64,000 bases of DNA, taken from the NCBI GenBank assembly GCA_973895155.1, contig OZ316891.1:23808001-23872000 (forward strand), given 5' to 3'. The notes beneath the pieces are model-generated. The model was not told the DNA's origin and made no database searches. It was given only the letters and a program-made list of their open reading frames with translations. Below are positions 1 to 11,422 of the stretch, piece by piece. A program made the translations under genes and the position numbers. This DNA is from Marsupella aquatica. Its lineage: Eukaryota > Marchantiophyta. How positions within the stretch are numbered: position 1 is the stretch's first letter; each line of letters begins with the position of its first letter.

Positions 1-99
1 GAGGTTTACTTGGAGAGACATAGTATGAAATCGAAGCACCCACAACACTCCTACAAGACTCTGATTTCTCAGATTCTGAGGAAAATGAAATCTCTGGCA

Positions 100-213
100 C
101 TACTCTCTGTGAGATGGTAATTCATTCATCACATGAGATGGAATAAATTTTTGAACAACATCTGGCAAAGATGCATCTGAACTGTAAATTGACTCATCAC
201 TTGAAGACGCCAT
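100..213 (-). CDS. Short ORF behind a TATA box, possible first exon
   Basis: A 37-codon frame starts at the ATG on positions 213-211 and ends at a TAG on 102-100. It begins MASSSDESIYSSD and is rich in Ser and Asp. A good TATA box lies about 150 bp upstream on the same strand, which is the only reason to list it. It could be the first exon of a gene running off the left edge, but no clear donor site was found and no family is recognised. It may also be chance. Confidence 0.2.
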   Translation of the reverse strand: MASSSDESIYSSDASLPDVVQKFIPSHVMNELPSHRE

Positions 214-361
214 AGAGAATCAAACAAGGGTTGTATAGGAGTACGTATTCCTATCCAACAGAGATAATTCAGATTACAGTATTCTATGAAAACAACTACT
301 CAATACTGAACGAACCTCAAAGTAATCGCGAGAAATGAAGATGAAAAATAGATGCGAGCTC

Positions 362-374
362 TTCCTTTTATAGT
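362..374 (-). promoter_or_regulatory. Candidate TATA box (CTATAAAAGGAA)
   Basis: Read on the minus strand the site is ACTATAAAAGGAAG, close to the plant TATA consensus. Transcription would start near 335 and run left through the short ORF at 213-100. The assignment rests on the motif and spacing only. Confidence 0.35.
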
Positions 375-564
375 TTTTGGGGGCATTGTACACGTGGCAT
401 TCCCTGATTGGTCCGTACGAGGGTTTTTTCAAGTGAGAGTCTGTCTTTTCAAGGAATGCTGAAATTTAAATTGTAGATTTTTGAGGAAATCGTCGTGGAT
501 CCCAATTGGTCTTCAAACTGAAATATCAAGGTATGCGATGCAAAAACTTCAAAATGTAGAGGGT

Positions 565-602
565 GAATACTAGATGGGATCCATGGATCCCATCTGGTAT
601 TC
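565..602. repeat. 38-bp near-perfect palindrome in a degenerate repeat cluster
   Basis: The arms GAATACTAGATGGGATCCA and TGGATCCCATCTGGTATTC are 19 bp each, pair at 18 of 19 positions and have no loop. Diverged copies of the right arm (GATCYCR...TGGTATTCAT) recur near 497, 650-675 and 742-765, so the palindrome belongs to a run of degenerate units about 75-90 bp apart. Confidence 0.6.
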
Positions 603-809
603 ATCCTCCTATTTTCCCAATGAGTTTTTGGACTTGCAAAAAAAATAGGATCCATGGATCTCAGTTGGTATTCATGTCGAAAGATCTCCAGATGCAAAGT
701 TGCAGGTGGAAAACATTGAGGTTGAATACGATAGTGGATACTTAGATCCCGTCTCGTATTCATCATGCGTTATGGGCTAAAAAGTTTTCGGACATGTTGT
801 CGGGTTAAC

Positions 810-2408
810 TTAACTAACTAACTGTGTGGTTTTGGTCAATCTTGCCACCTTGCTTGGCAAGTCTTTGAACATATGATCTTTGTCGGTGTGGAGCGTCCTC
901 AACACAGTCAACTCATCTGAAATTGATCTTGACTGGGAGTTCAACATCTCAATTGTGGCCTCATGTTGCTTCAGATCAGTCTGAAGGTGTGTCAAGTAAT
1001 CGTTGGGGGTCTGTCACAAAGAATAAAAAACAGAGTGTCATTCATCAACTCACAAATCATATTAGCTGCAAGCTACTAATCTCAGATTTCCAACGTTAGT
1101 GAAGAGAATAAATAGAAAGTGCGATAAAAACTAATGTGGAAATTGATCAGAGTGAAACCTCATCGTCTTCACATTGGTTGCCTTCTTCCAACTCAATGGC
1201 ATTCGTGGTTTCTTCATGCTTCTCTTCTTCATTTGATATTGAATCCTTTACAAGCTTCAACTCCTCCTCTAGTTTGCAAATTTGATGATGAATCCGCTGC
1301 AGTGCACTTCGCCGGTCGCACTCTGAAGATTTCAAATTTTCCAGGCTTCAAAGAAGTTTCTGAACATCTTCGCGGGCCTCTCTTACTTGGTTCTTACTCC
1401 ATGACATTTCTGATTGAAGCATGGATAGTAACAAGGCACGAGGGGGGGTATTTGGCGACTGCGCAAGAGTGGAAGGACTTGGCCGCACCCACGGAATAGG
1501 GGAGGCAGATGCAGTACCAAGTAGCTCAACAGGAACTTTTTTGAGGGAAAGAACATCCCATCCGCTCTCGGGGAAAGAGAGGCTTGAAGGAACTTGGGGA
1601 GGAACTGCCTCATGAATTGCATCCTCAATAACTTGTGCATCTGCGCGCTTATAGACACAACCAGTCTTCCTTACACAAGGGGGCCCATTAGGCTTACCTT
1701 TGCCTTCTTTATGCCATTGAACAATCTGGCTTTTCAACTTAGATGCAGCATATGCGGCCCAATTAACTGTCCTCCCCAACACTCGCTCAACATACACTCC
1801 CTTAACAAATGTATGTGCCAACACTCCATTGACCGGCTTCTCATATCCATTGACAACTTGGGATAAATGTAAGACATCCTCTTGTGGCAAGCCTGTGCAA
1901 CTACCTAGTTTGTAACCGCTCCGTCCCTTATCTCCAAAGCACGTGACTAGCATTTCCTCACTGATGTCAATGATTCTATGGAGATTTTTGCCTTCATTCG
2001 GAAGGCCAAACTGGGTAGCAAAGAAGTAAGCGTCCTTGTAAAAATTGGCTGGATCCCATTCGTTGTCTGTTGCCTCTGAAGCTGGCTTGACTCTACCTTT
2101 AGATTTCTCAATAGATGCTACCGCTTGAGCAACACAATCATCTGAACTGGGTTTTCCTTTAGAGAGTTTGACTAACACAGACCCGGCTGGATCCCATTCG
2201 TTGTCTGTTGCCTTTGAAGGTGGCTTGAACTACCTTTAGATTTCTCAATAGATGCTACCGCTCGAGCACCACAATCATCTGAACTGGGTTTTCCTTTATA
2301 GAGTTTGTTGACTAACACAGACCCGGTTGAGCGTTCTTGAGGAGAGTTTTCTAATGACCCTACATCCTCACCTCCATCAACGGGCAATGGAAGTGGGGTA
2401 TCCATCAA
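810..2408 (-). pseudogene. Decayed plant gene of unknown function with coiled-coil C-terminus
   Basis: No family is recognised. The main frame (2178-1348, 276 codons) has an N-terminal Ser/Lys-rich part and a compact central region including FFATQFGLPNEG and GRTVNWAAYAASKLKSQIVQ. It ends EDVQKLL at a TGA (near 1345-1347), after which the same frame continues through SLENLKSSECD into a Glu/Lys-rich coiled coil to about 1148. A consensus acceptor (TTTGTGACAG, AG at 1011-1012) opens a final exon, 1010-810, reading TPNDYLTHLQTDLKQ and also coiled-coil. Upstream (2408-2172) a second start region carries a duplicated segment with a 1-nt deletion that breaks the frame. One nonsense codon plus one frameshift argue for a pseudogene, though a shorter product from 2178 cannot be excluded. 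Confidence 0.55.
2047..2325. repeat. Tandem duplication, 2 x about 140 bp, within the 0.8-2.4 kb gene
   Basis: Unit 1 is 2047-2184 and unit 2 is 2185-2325; both begin GGCTGGATCCCATTCG. They differ by point changes and small indels, including a 1-nt loss in unit 2 (TTGAACTACC against TTGACTCTACC) that shifts the reading frame of the minus-strand gene. Confidence 0.85.
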
Positions 2409-2920
2409 AACAACTACGACAAATATCGATGAAATCTGATGAGAGTTCTGGTAAATCTAAAGTAAGAGAAGGCTACGACAAATATTGATGAAAGTAGAAT
2501 AGGTGGTGCATTAGGTATCAAAGTTACAAGCGTACCCTCAGTCTGGCCTGCGGAGTATGTCACGCTCATGAAGTAGCACTTCCACCCAAACCTGCGCAAA
2601 ATCTCCATGCCCACAATATGTCAAAGACCGTGTATGCAACATTTGCACCATTGCTGATTTGAAAGTTCTTGAGTTTACAAGCACCTATCGCCGAATGCGT
2701 TGCGACTGTCAGGAATATGAAGGTTTGTCTAGAATTGGTTGAAACTGCAACAAAGCAACATTTGCTTACCCGAGCTCTAAACCAAAGTCACCAAACCGCA
2801 CCACCTTAGAAAAGATTTGAAAGAATAGAGAGTCCACACTATGTTTCCTTCAAGCACTAAAATTGAAACATTCGGTGGAACTCCTCAACGTTCATTGTCG
2901 ACATTTACTGCCGACATCCA
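2409..2920. other. No gene recognised
   Basis: Unique-looking intergenic DNA. I see no convincing ORF, RNA gene or repeat here. Confidence 0.5.
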
Positions 2921-3067
2921 CTACTTTGCGACGTCCAGTCTCGTTCAGTCTCACCACCACTGTTGTTGACAATCCCCTAAGCCTCCCAAACAAACTACTT
3001 TGCAACACTACTCGGCATTCACTCCCCCCGCCACTGTTGTTGAGTATCCCCGAAGCCTCCCAAACAT
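2921..3067. repeat. Tandem duplication, 2 x about 74 bp
   Basis: Units 2921-2994 and 2995-3067 both start CTACTTTGC and share CCACTGTTGTTGA and GAAGCCTCCCAAACA-like blocks. Open frames across them on both strands are low-complexity and look incidental. Confidence 0.7.
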
Positions 3068-3885
3068 CTGGAAATTTAAGGCATAGCAAGCCCCAACGGC
3101 CAAATTCCTCACCGTTGATGGACACCCGCGGATGGCACGGAAGCCGCGCGGCTATTTCAAACTTGGCGGCGTTTCAAACTGCGGGAATGACAGAACTGGT
3201 CCCCTCCTTCTCCGTGGAAGGATCTTAGTGGCTAGAAATGATGCGATGTCCTTTTGTGTGGATACGCGTCATTAATTCCTTCACAGGGTTGAAGTCCTTG
3301 GTGGCCCCACTATCCTTCAATCTTGATCGTTGATCTTCTTATCACCACAAGGACTACCTCTCCATTTTGGTGATCCTTTTTGTGTCCTTTTTCCCCCCTC
3401 AAGCTTGCAATTGACCATTATTAAGGTCTGTGTTCTGATTGTCTACACTATGACAATATTCCTAGTATGCTTCACTCTCTAGATCTTGGTATCACCCTCG
3501 ATCATAGCAGGCCAATCACAGCAGCCTGATACAAAATTGCCCCCTGATCAAGACTATGCTTGATGGAAGCAAGGAGCGCAAACAAAGAGAGGAGCTCAAT
3601 TGAAGCTTCACGATTGGAGGAAGCAGCTTGATGGGCAGCTCAATTGAAGCTGGGAGGAGCTCGAGAAGAAGGGAAGAGCTCAAACCAAGGCTCAAACAAA
3701 AGGAGGAAACTCAGTTCATACTCAGCAATTGGAGAGAGCAGAAATCATTTGACTGCGAGAAAAGTCTATAGAAGAAGAATAGCAGGGAGAAACTGAGCAA
3801 AATAGAATGGGCCGACAACATTTTGGCTCCAAGATTTCAAATACCTCTTGAGTTGGAATCGCAAACTAAGACAATCTGTGCTTCT
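3068..3885. other. No gene recognised
   Basis: Intergenic sequence. The 3560-3690 stretch repeats GGGAGGAGCTC / CAGCTCAATTGAAGCT motifs several times but shows no coding signature. Confidence 0.45.
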
Positions 3886-3982
3886 GCCCTTTGCCCCAGC
3901 CTTCAAGCACGCCCTTTGCCCCAGCCTTCAAGCATGCCCTTTGCCCCAACCTTCAATCTTGCCCTTCACCTTCAAGCAGCTC
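3886..3982. repeat. 25-bp minisatellite, about 3.8 units
   Basis: Units at 3886, 3911 and 3936 follow GCCCTTTGCCCCAGCCTTCA plus AGCAY or a variant. A shortened fourth unit starts at 3961 and decays into GCCCTTCAAGCTGCTCGC. 25 is not a multiple of three, so each unit shifts frame and the short ORFs across it are incidental. Confidence 0.85.
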
Positions 3983-4248
3983 GCCCTTCAAGCTGCTCGC
4001 GCTTCAAAAAAGGTTGGTCGGGAAGCAAATGAATGTCTAGACCCTGACCCAAGCTCACATCGATCATGGCCGTAGCACCCAGCCCAAACACGACCGCAAC
4101 ACCTAGATTGCTTGAACACAACCTTCAGACAAACAAAATACAGCCGCAGCACCCCTGAGATTGCTAAAAAATTGCCGCATCACCCTTCAGCTCACATAGG
4201 GAACATCTAGCTACAGCTCAAACATTGCAAAGGCACTTTGCGCATGCA

Positions 4249-4375
4249 TTTCCTTACGAAAAAAACGAGGCAGCACCATCCCAAGCTTCGCGTAGCTTGA
4301 TTTCCTTTGAAAAAAACGAGACAGCACCCAGCGCATACGTACGCGCATGCAGTTCCTTAAAAACCACGAGGCAGC
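4249..4375. repeat. 52-bp tandem repeat, about 2.5 units
   Basis: Units begin TTTCCTTACGAAAAAAACGA (4249), TTTCCTTTGAAAAAAACGA (4301) and GTTCCTTAAAAACCACGA (4352), each followed by GRCAGCA/GCAGC. The array abuts the solo LTR that starts at 4381. Confidence 0.75.
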
Positions 4376-4380
4376 GAGCA

Positions 4381-5359
4381 TGTGACGGGGTCCCCGTCAC
4401 TCAAAATCATGAATAATGGGTCGCAGAGTGGTGTGCAATGTAAATAGCCATTGTAAAAAAGCCATTTTTTGTTTTGAATGTTTATGCCGCTCATTATAGG
4501 TGGCTCTGCCCCGGAGGTTTCTACTTGTTTTATATCCCAATAGTTCTAATGTTTACCGCCTCGTTTCTCTTGGGTCCTTGCTTTTCATGCACTACGGATT
4601 GGATGTTAGTATCGGCGAAGGCACCGTTGATACCGTAGTGGGCTAGGGTTTTTCACAGCGTGTGTGTGCCGCACACTTTAGGTTAGTTTATTTCTTAGAT
4701 GTTTTTGGTGGCGCCGCTAGGGTTGCCGCCGTAGTTGCCACTCCGTGAGGGGTGCTTTGGTGTTTTTTCAGTATTTAGGGGGGAGCCCCGTAGTGAGCAA
4801 AGGGGGGGAACTCAATCTAGTGTGGGTTTTAGGGAAGTTAGCTCATAGCCAAAAGGGGAAATCGAGCCAGAGTAGTGAGGTAGAGGTGTAGCGCTTGCCC
4901 CTGTGAGGCAGGAGTTGGGCAGACGGCAGGAGGCCGGGTTGTCCTTGCAATGTGTTACCACTTTTTGCCAAAAGATATGGATTTGGTTTGATTCCTCAAG
5001 TTTTGGTGTGGGGTTATCTTTTCTGGTTCATGATATATTGTGTTCTTTCCCAAGAAGTGTCTAAGGAATCCTTGCACGGATTGGTCAACCATGTGAGTAG
5101 GGGGGGTGGTGACACCACTCCACCAGCGACCAACAGGAGTGTGTGTGTGGCGTAGTCCATGGGACTTGATCAAAAGCAGAGAGGCTAGTCAGTAGACTTG
5201 ATCAAAAATTACATTTCCGGGAGCGGAAATACACATACTCATCCTACATGCAATAGAATCCTAATAGCGTCCCTCCACGTTCTCGTCATATGATAACAAA
5301 CGATTTTAGTAGGAGTAAATACGTATTTTTCGTGTAAATTGTTTGATAAGCAGGTGACA
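4381..5359. mobile_element. Solo LTR, 979 bp, TSD GAGCA
   Basis: The segment begins TGTGACGGGG and ends CAGGTGACA, giving canonical TG...CA ends, and is flanked by GAGCA at 4376-4380 and 5360-5364. The start contains a perfect hairpin GTGACGGGG-T-CCCCGTCAC (4382-4400). No gag or pol lies next to it, so a solo LTR left by LTR-LTR recombination is the simplest reading. Its ends (TGTGAC/GTGACA) resemble those of the larger solo LTR at 23699-27680. Internal small ORFs look incidental. Orientation is not determined. Confidence 0.7.
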
Positions 5360-5364
5360 GAGCA

Positions 5365-6309
5365 CAAAGCGCCTACTTCGCGGCTCCCTTGTGCACTCCC
5401 CTTTGCAAAACGGGAGTCTTTCGTCCAATGGTCCAAGTCACATTTGCCCTAAAACTGGCCAGGCAATGTAAACCATTAGATCCCCAAAAATGGACGGATG
5501 GATGGAATCGCGATCAATCCAATATCAGGCCTTTAAACCAACGTCTATGTGGGAGAATGGGTTCGACACTTTGCACCCTAACCCTTCCCCTTTCCCCCCT
5601 CTCGGATCATCCACCTCCTGCCCAGATAATTCAAATATGTCCCTCAATGCCACCATGAAACCCTATAACACTAAGTAACCTCTTACATATGGATGTGCCA
5701 CGTGGACAAGTTATTAATGGACACATGTCCCCCATATATGTCCAGGCCAAAAATGCCCTATCTTAAACTAACAACTTACATTGAAGAAGTGGGGTTTTTT
5801 GCACCCCTATTAGACTTCTAAGTTGCAATATGTATTTCGCAACCCCTAAAGTTCTTCTACAAAAATTCTTAAGTATTCTGCAGAATTGAATTAAAAAACC
5901 CTATACTTATTCCTTATTTGTGCTATACTTATTCCTTATTCATGCGTGATGGGTCAGAAGGGTCAGAAGTTAATAAATGAGGACCCCGGGAATAATTGCC
6001 CCTCTCGTTTCAGCGCAATGTACCCCAAAAGTATTAATTGTGTCCATTTATATCTCCAAATTGCAATCGAATATTCTTGGTCCAGCTAGTGCTTCCATGT
6101 GGTCGGAGAAGAAATTTGCCCACTCCTACTGCAATTATTTTAACCGCAAAGAAGTTTGCTGCAGCCTTGGAGTTGTACAGTATGTTTGTAACAACGTAGA
6201 TTATGATAGGGCAATCGGAAATTACTCCACACAACTTCCATCCTAAACAGCTGGACTACCCCGTACATCTGCATGTCTTGGGTTGATAGGTCAAGGAAGG
6301 TGCACTGCT
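5365..6309. other. No gene recognised
   Basis: AT-leaning intergenic DNA with small local repeats (CTATACTTATTCCTTATT twice near 5908-5940). No convincing gene was found. Confidence 0.5.
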
Positions 6310-6411
6310 CTCATGAAGAGTTTCGAAGCTCCTTGCATGTTGCCGATTCTATGTGCATGACTCATGAAGAGTTTCGACGCTCCTTGCATGTTGCCGATTC
6401 TATATGCATGA
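6310..6411. repeat. Tandem duplication, 2 x 51 bp
   Basis: Units 6310-6360 and 6361-6411 (CTCATGAAGAGTTTCGA start) differ at about two positions. 51 is a multiple of three, so a short frame (6273-6512) stays open across both, but it resembles nothing I know. Confidence 0.85.
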
Positions 6412-7377
6412 CACAGCTAGTACTCGAACGCACAACTAAGACTGTCTTCATTCCTAGGCTAAAAGAGATCATCTATCGGGAGTTGATCAATAACTGGTGC
6501 CGAAACACATGAAAGAAATCATGAAGGTCAGGTGACACCAATTGCACTCGCATTTACTCGATCACTCGATCTTTGGATGCGCGATTCTGAAAAACAGGTC
6601 TTCGTCCAAACGTCAACAATTCATTCATGGCACAGGTCCCTCGGTCGTCGGTCACATGCAAGACACTCCAATAATCACAGTCGCGTCGGTGGTTGCGTCG
6701 GTAGCTTCCACACCGCCAGGCCGTCGAGTCGGTGCCCAGGCCGGGACGAGAGGTCGAGTCGGTGCCTAGCACTTCTCGCTCCCTTGTTGGGGTTCTGAGA
6801 AATGCAGCCCTTAGGGCTGTCTTGCATGTACTGGAAGGTCCTGCGCACCTACTTCCATGGCAAGTCCAACAACGATCGTAAGGCGGGAACCAAGGGAAGG
6901 GATTGTTGCATTTCCTTGGGTATATAGTAGCAAACGCATGAGCTAACATCGCACTTGGAGCGGTCACGCAAATCAACGACGAACTGACAGTGCAGGGTTC
7001 ATGAAGTACTGAAGGCAGACACAGTGCAAGGTACTCAAGGCTTTTGCCCGATGTGAGTGCAAGGCTAAGTCGCGGCACTAGATCACAATGACGGAGACCA
7101 GAATAAGTAGTCAAGCTGATCGAGAATCAGACTGGAGGTCCTCTTTTCCGATCTCACTCTCTGGGGTGTCGGGGCCCATCACAACAACTGCCAACAATCA
7201 CAGAGACGAGAATTAGTAAGCTGGCTGGACCTCTTCTTTTCCAATCTCAGCAGACTATTTGAACTCTTCTCTGATACTGCGGTCTGACAGTTCTCATCAC
7301 TGAGAGTTTCTCGAGCCACCTGCTGTATAATTATTATTCTCAATTGCATCCCAGGGACGACGATCAGGAAGCTGATC
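6412..7377. other. Upstream region of the BAHD gene
   Basis: No convincing gene. Two TATA-like sites lie upstream of the BAHD start: TATATAGTAG at 6921 and TATAATTA at 7326. The second is only about 50 bp from the ATG. A minisatellite-like doublet (TCGAGTCGGTGCC) lies at about 6724-6770. The 186-codon minus frame at 6554-7114 looks non-coding. Confidence 0.4.
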
Positions 7378-9920
7378 ATGGGAAGGGAGTCGCCCCCTCC
7401 ACTTCTGTTCACTAATGTAGTCCTCACCACCGTCGAGCCGCTCGAGAAGACGCCTCATGTGGAGAAAATCGACGCAACGGATGTAGATAATTTTGTAGGG
7501 GACACGTATGTACCCGTAGCGTTTGCCTACAGACTGGCGGACAACTCCGACGCTTTGTATATGGACACGGTCAATCGGATTCGACAAGGTCTGCGGAAGG
7601 TGCTGGTTCCGTTCTTCCCATGGGCCGGCCGATGGATTGCAATCCCTGGAGGTACGGGCCGCCAGCTGCAGTGCACCAATAAGGGCATTCCGTTTATAGA
7701 AGCGTATGTGGACAAGGATCTGGACTCAGTTGTGGGCTTCTCGGCGGAATTCCGACCTGTCCCGGAGCTACAAGGCTACAGCGTTCTTGGCATGCAGGGG
7801 AGGAGCTTCGCGCAATCAATGCTGCCAGATGGACTCCCTTGTGCATTCGTCCAGGTAAGTTCACGGGGATCTTCCTCCGTAGCTAGCATACTGTCGCTGA
7901 TTTTGCACTTTTGGCCTAAATTTCGGTCTGAAATGGAACTGGAGAGCGATCTTTTCTAACCCATCTGGAATCGAAACGCACATTTACGGACTTCTGACTG
8001 AACATTGAAAATCTCTAACTGGCTGGAGCTATGAATGTAGAAACTTAGGACGGATGAGTGTTTTGTTTTTGAAAGAGATCCTTGAATTCCACGACATGCA
8101 TTGATATTACAAATTTCAGTACAGAAAATCCATATCTAATTGCTACATCTATCCCATACAGCAGTACATTCGTACTAGTTAGTCTTCCCAGAATACGACA
8201 TCTATCCGTTCCAGCGCCTGAGCCTCCCCCTCCTTTGATATGCAATTCATTGTTTGTTTTACAAGCGCAAAAGCAAAAATGGCAGGCCCGAAGGAAACTG
8301 GCACTTCGCCGAATTGAGGTTCAAATTATGACATTGTCACTTTTACACTTATCATTGTCTGTGGGCAGTAAATGAGTGCGAATTCTCTTTTTGTACTCAT
8401 AGCAAACCCAGAAACTTTCCATGTGGTCATATCTCGTGATTTATTTCTTGTTGTTCTGTTATGTGCCCTTCAGAATCTGGTCATGAGTGTGAGATAGACA
8501 GGCTCTACGGGAATTGGCACACTCCCTGCCAACCCATGCGTTGTGTGGCAAAGCCTCCTTTTATTAAGTTTTGCATAACCCTTTGACAGTCACTATATTT
8601 TTCATCTTATAGAGATCTCATGATATGACACTGGAAAGAGTGAATAGTGTATATATTGTCCTCCATAGAGAGAGTAGATACCTCTTACATCTAACTTAAT
8701 GACGATGGATTAGTTTTGACTTATTTAATGGTCTTGCCTTTCAAACAGATCACACGCTTCAAATGTGGGGGCCTGGTCCTTGGTGTCACCTTCAATCACA
8801 TGCACGCGGATGGTAGGAGTTTTATGCATTTCATGACAGCTTGGTCCGACCTCTCTCGAACTGACAAAACCAACATGATTCTGGACCACAATCGAGCAGC
8901 GATACAGAAATCAACCCCAGGGCCTGGATCCCGCCGATCTGCCCCTCCGCCTGGTGTACCATGGAATTCAAAATGTTACGAGGTAAAAACCCGCGTAAAC
9001 AGCGTTGCTGTCTTCATCTGTCCATGTTTTGGGTGAGCGTATGGTAGGTACCAAAGATAAGCCTTGTTTCGTACTTGGGTGCAATTCATTCATGTGCCTC
9101 AACATAATGTTGCATCGGTTGTAAGATTTGTCGTGTAATTTTCTATCTTAGGTCAATGCATCAGTCATCGAATCTCTCAAACAGGAAGTTAAAAGGAGTG
9201 CGGATGGAGCATACGTGAGCACAATGGATTGCATATACGCTCACATGTGGAAAACAGTATCAAGTCTGCCTTTCTCGATCATAGGTGGAAAAGAAATTGG
9301 AATGCTGAGTGGTGTTGACGGGAGAATCAGGTTCTATGATCCTCCAGTGCCAAATTTGTTAGGAAATATCGTTACACAGATGACGCCGCCGACGATTTCA
9401 AGTGCTGAACTTTTGCATATGCCCTTGTCTATCATTGCAAGCAAGATCCGTGACAAGATCAATACAACCAGTCGCAAAACATGGTAATGATGTCAGTCCA
9501 TGGTGTTATCTTATTTTATTACTTGTTCACAGATGATGGATTGTCCATGCATCTAGCAAATATTGACATTGATATCAATTATGTCTGTGATGCTGCAGGC
9601 TAGGAGTTGAAATAGATGCCATGGTGAATGATAATACACTGGTGAATGATAATACACTGATATGGGGACAAACTTGCTGGAGTTCCTTTCCACTGTATAA
9701 TATAGATTTTGGGTTTGGCAGCCCATTTTTTGCACCAGTGGTGAACGGAACACATTGTATGGGAACGTTGGGCATGACCTACGTCAGCCCTCCAACCCCC
9801 GGTGTTTCTTCGGCTGCATTTATGCACATTGTATCTACTCCACAGGTTCTGGAAGCTCTTGAACATCATCCAGATTTTCTGTCCTTTTTCCTCCCTCGAA
9901 AAAGTGCAAAACATTCATGA
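7378..9920 (+). CDS. BAHD-family acyl-CoA-dependent acyltransferase, 4 exons, about 454 aa
   Basis: BAHD enzymes are cytosolic and transfer acyl groups from CoA thioesters to alcohols or amines in specialised metabolism. Exons: 7378-7854, 8749-8982, 9152-9483 and 9599-9920. All junctions are GT-AG (donors CAG|GTAAGT, GAG|GTAAAA, ATG|GTAATG) and the 1365-nt join stays open to a TGA. The catalytic HxxxD motif reads HMHAD (about residues 176-180) inside FKCGGLVLGVTFNHMHADG. The structural DFGWG motif reads DFGFG (about 384-388). Length fits the family norm of 430-460 aa. Four exons are more than the one or two usual in angiosperms. An in-frame 18-bp duplication (9624-9659) repeats VNDNTL just before DFGFG. 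The substrate cannot be told from sequence. Probably functional. Confidence 0.9.
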
Positions 9921-10004
9921 AGAGGTAACCAAGGATCTGCCAATTGGTTCATATAAACTCTCAAGAATGAGCCATTCCAACAGCCCTATTTGTAAGATAG
10001 TGCA

Positions 10005-10075
10005 GGTTGCTCATGTCTTGGAGAATGGATTGTATCAATAGGTTGCTCATGTCTTGGAGAATGGATTGTATCAAT
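10005..10075. repeat. Tandem duplication, 2 x about 36 bp, in the BAHD 3' flank
   Basis: GGTTGCTCATGTCTTGGAGA plus its 15-nt continuation occurs at 10005-10039 and again at 10041-10075. It lies about 85 bp after the BAHD stop and may be in its 3' UTR. Confidence 0.85.
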
Positions 10076-11369
10076 GGGGGAGTGACTTTCTGGGGTTTTC
10101 ACTTCTTTTCTTCCAACCCATCAAGCTCGAATAAGTATAGTGTTGTTTTAATTGAGTTTAGTGAAATACTTTTAAATTTTTGTTGAAGAATATTAGGTTA
10201 TTTTAATTCAATTTTGAAAATTATAAAAATCATATTGTTTTTTAAAATCAAGTTTAGAAATATTCCAAAAATATTTCATTCAGTTAGGGGAAAAAATTTA
10301 CTAAAACAAACTTTAAGTTTTAGGGTGTTTATTCTTCCAAAAGTTCTCGCGTGATATGGGAAACCCCTTGGATTGAGGCCCTCGAGGTGACTTTCCCTAG
10401 TTGTCCAAGTTGTGACGATTCAGAATAAAAAACAGGCTACCTATTCTTCTTGCATGTGGCCGTGTGAAGCGCCAGTGGGTATAATTGCTGAAGTATCTCA
10501 CCTGGATGACCATTGAGGACATATCCTTTGGCAACAACCTCTCATGCAGCACGACCAACTATGGTCACTTAGCTTCATCATTATTATCAGTAGGCTATTC
10601 CAGTACTAGTAAGAAAGTAAGATCGAGTTTAGCAGTTACCTCAGCATTTGGGTACCGTGCCATTGATGAATTTCATAGTCTCTCTTGTGGGCAAGTTGAT
10701 GTAAGCTTGGCAGAATCTGGCCACCAACAGAGGTAGTGTCTGAATGGAATGAGAATTTACACAAGTTGAATGGGCAACAAGCTAGTACTCCTTGCTACCT
10801 TACATTTTAGCTTCATGGATGCCTTTCACTGGCTGCAACAAGCACTGAGGCTTTTTTGTAGTTTAAAATGCGATATGGCTAGATTTATTATCCTCCCACA
10901 ACCACACCGCCGACTAAACATAGCCTGACAATAGGTTTAGCACAACGTCAACTCAACCGGGAACTCAATGCAAAGTTGCAAAACAAGTTGACGCAAAGTC
11001 GCAACACAACATCAATGTGGCCAAGTTAAGTATGTCATCCAATGAGAAGTACTCAACGACCTCTAGTAGTGCATAAAGACTTAGTTAGTACCTTACAAGG
11101 AACTTGGTTCCTTACTTTACGACATCCTACACGTCGTAAAAATGTTTTAAGGAATATGTATGTGGAGGCTCAACATACGACGTTGGAGACATCGTTTTGG
11201 CCCGCGTTTTGGGGATCAAAGAGTCATATGTAGGACTTCATAATGGAAAGACCCGCGGATGACAAACCTATAAATTAAACATCTTGCAAGAGGGGGTGAA
11301 GAAAGGAGCCAAGGACAAAGTTAAGTACATACAATAATTATGTCAAAGTGGGATTGTTATTTACTACAA
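10076..11369. other. No gene recognised
   Basis: AT-rich 3' flank of the BAHD gene (an AATAAA lies at 10424), then unique-looking DNA with scattered short ORFs that carry no recognisable domain. Confidence 0.45.
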
Positions 11370-11422
11370 GCCCTATGCCCGTGCCTTGCATGGTGCAAGG
11401 AGGGCAGGCTCATAGGGAGTCG
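11370..11422. repeat. Nested hairpin
   Basis: CCTATG...CATAGG encloses CCTTGCA-TGG-TGCAAGG. The inner arms are 7 bp with a 3-nt loop. A minor structured element of unknown role. Confidence 0.45.

Noticed and set aside
43-144. Acidic plus-strand frame (DSDFSDSEENEISG)
   Set aside because: Short, without a start codon, preceded by an in-frame TAG, and opposite the TATA-driven minus frame.
1345-1347. In-frame TGA as selenocysteine or programmed readthrough in the 0.8-2.4 kb gene
   Set aside because: Land plants lack the selenocysteine machinery, the context AGC CTG is not CAR YYA, and a frameshift elsewhere already marks decay.
2863-3228. 121-codon plus ORF and overlapping minus ORF
   Set aside because: Both run over a 74-bp tandem duplication and have low-complexity composition.
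3886-3982. Short regular repeats as a CRISPR-like array
   Set aside because: Units are contiguous without spacers, and the context is eukaryotic.
6554-7114. 186-codon minus-strand ORF upstream of the BAHD gene
   Set aside because: No domain, Cys/Arg-rich composition typical of a chance frame, and it overlaps the probable BAHD promoter.
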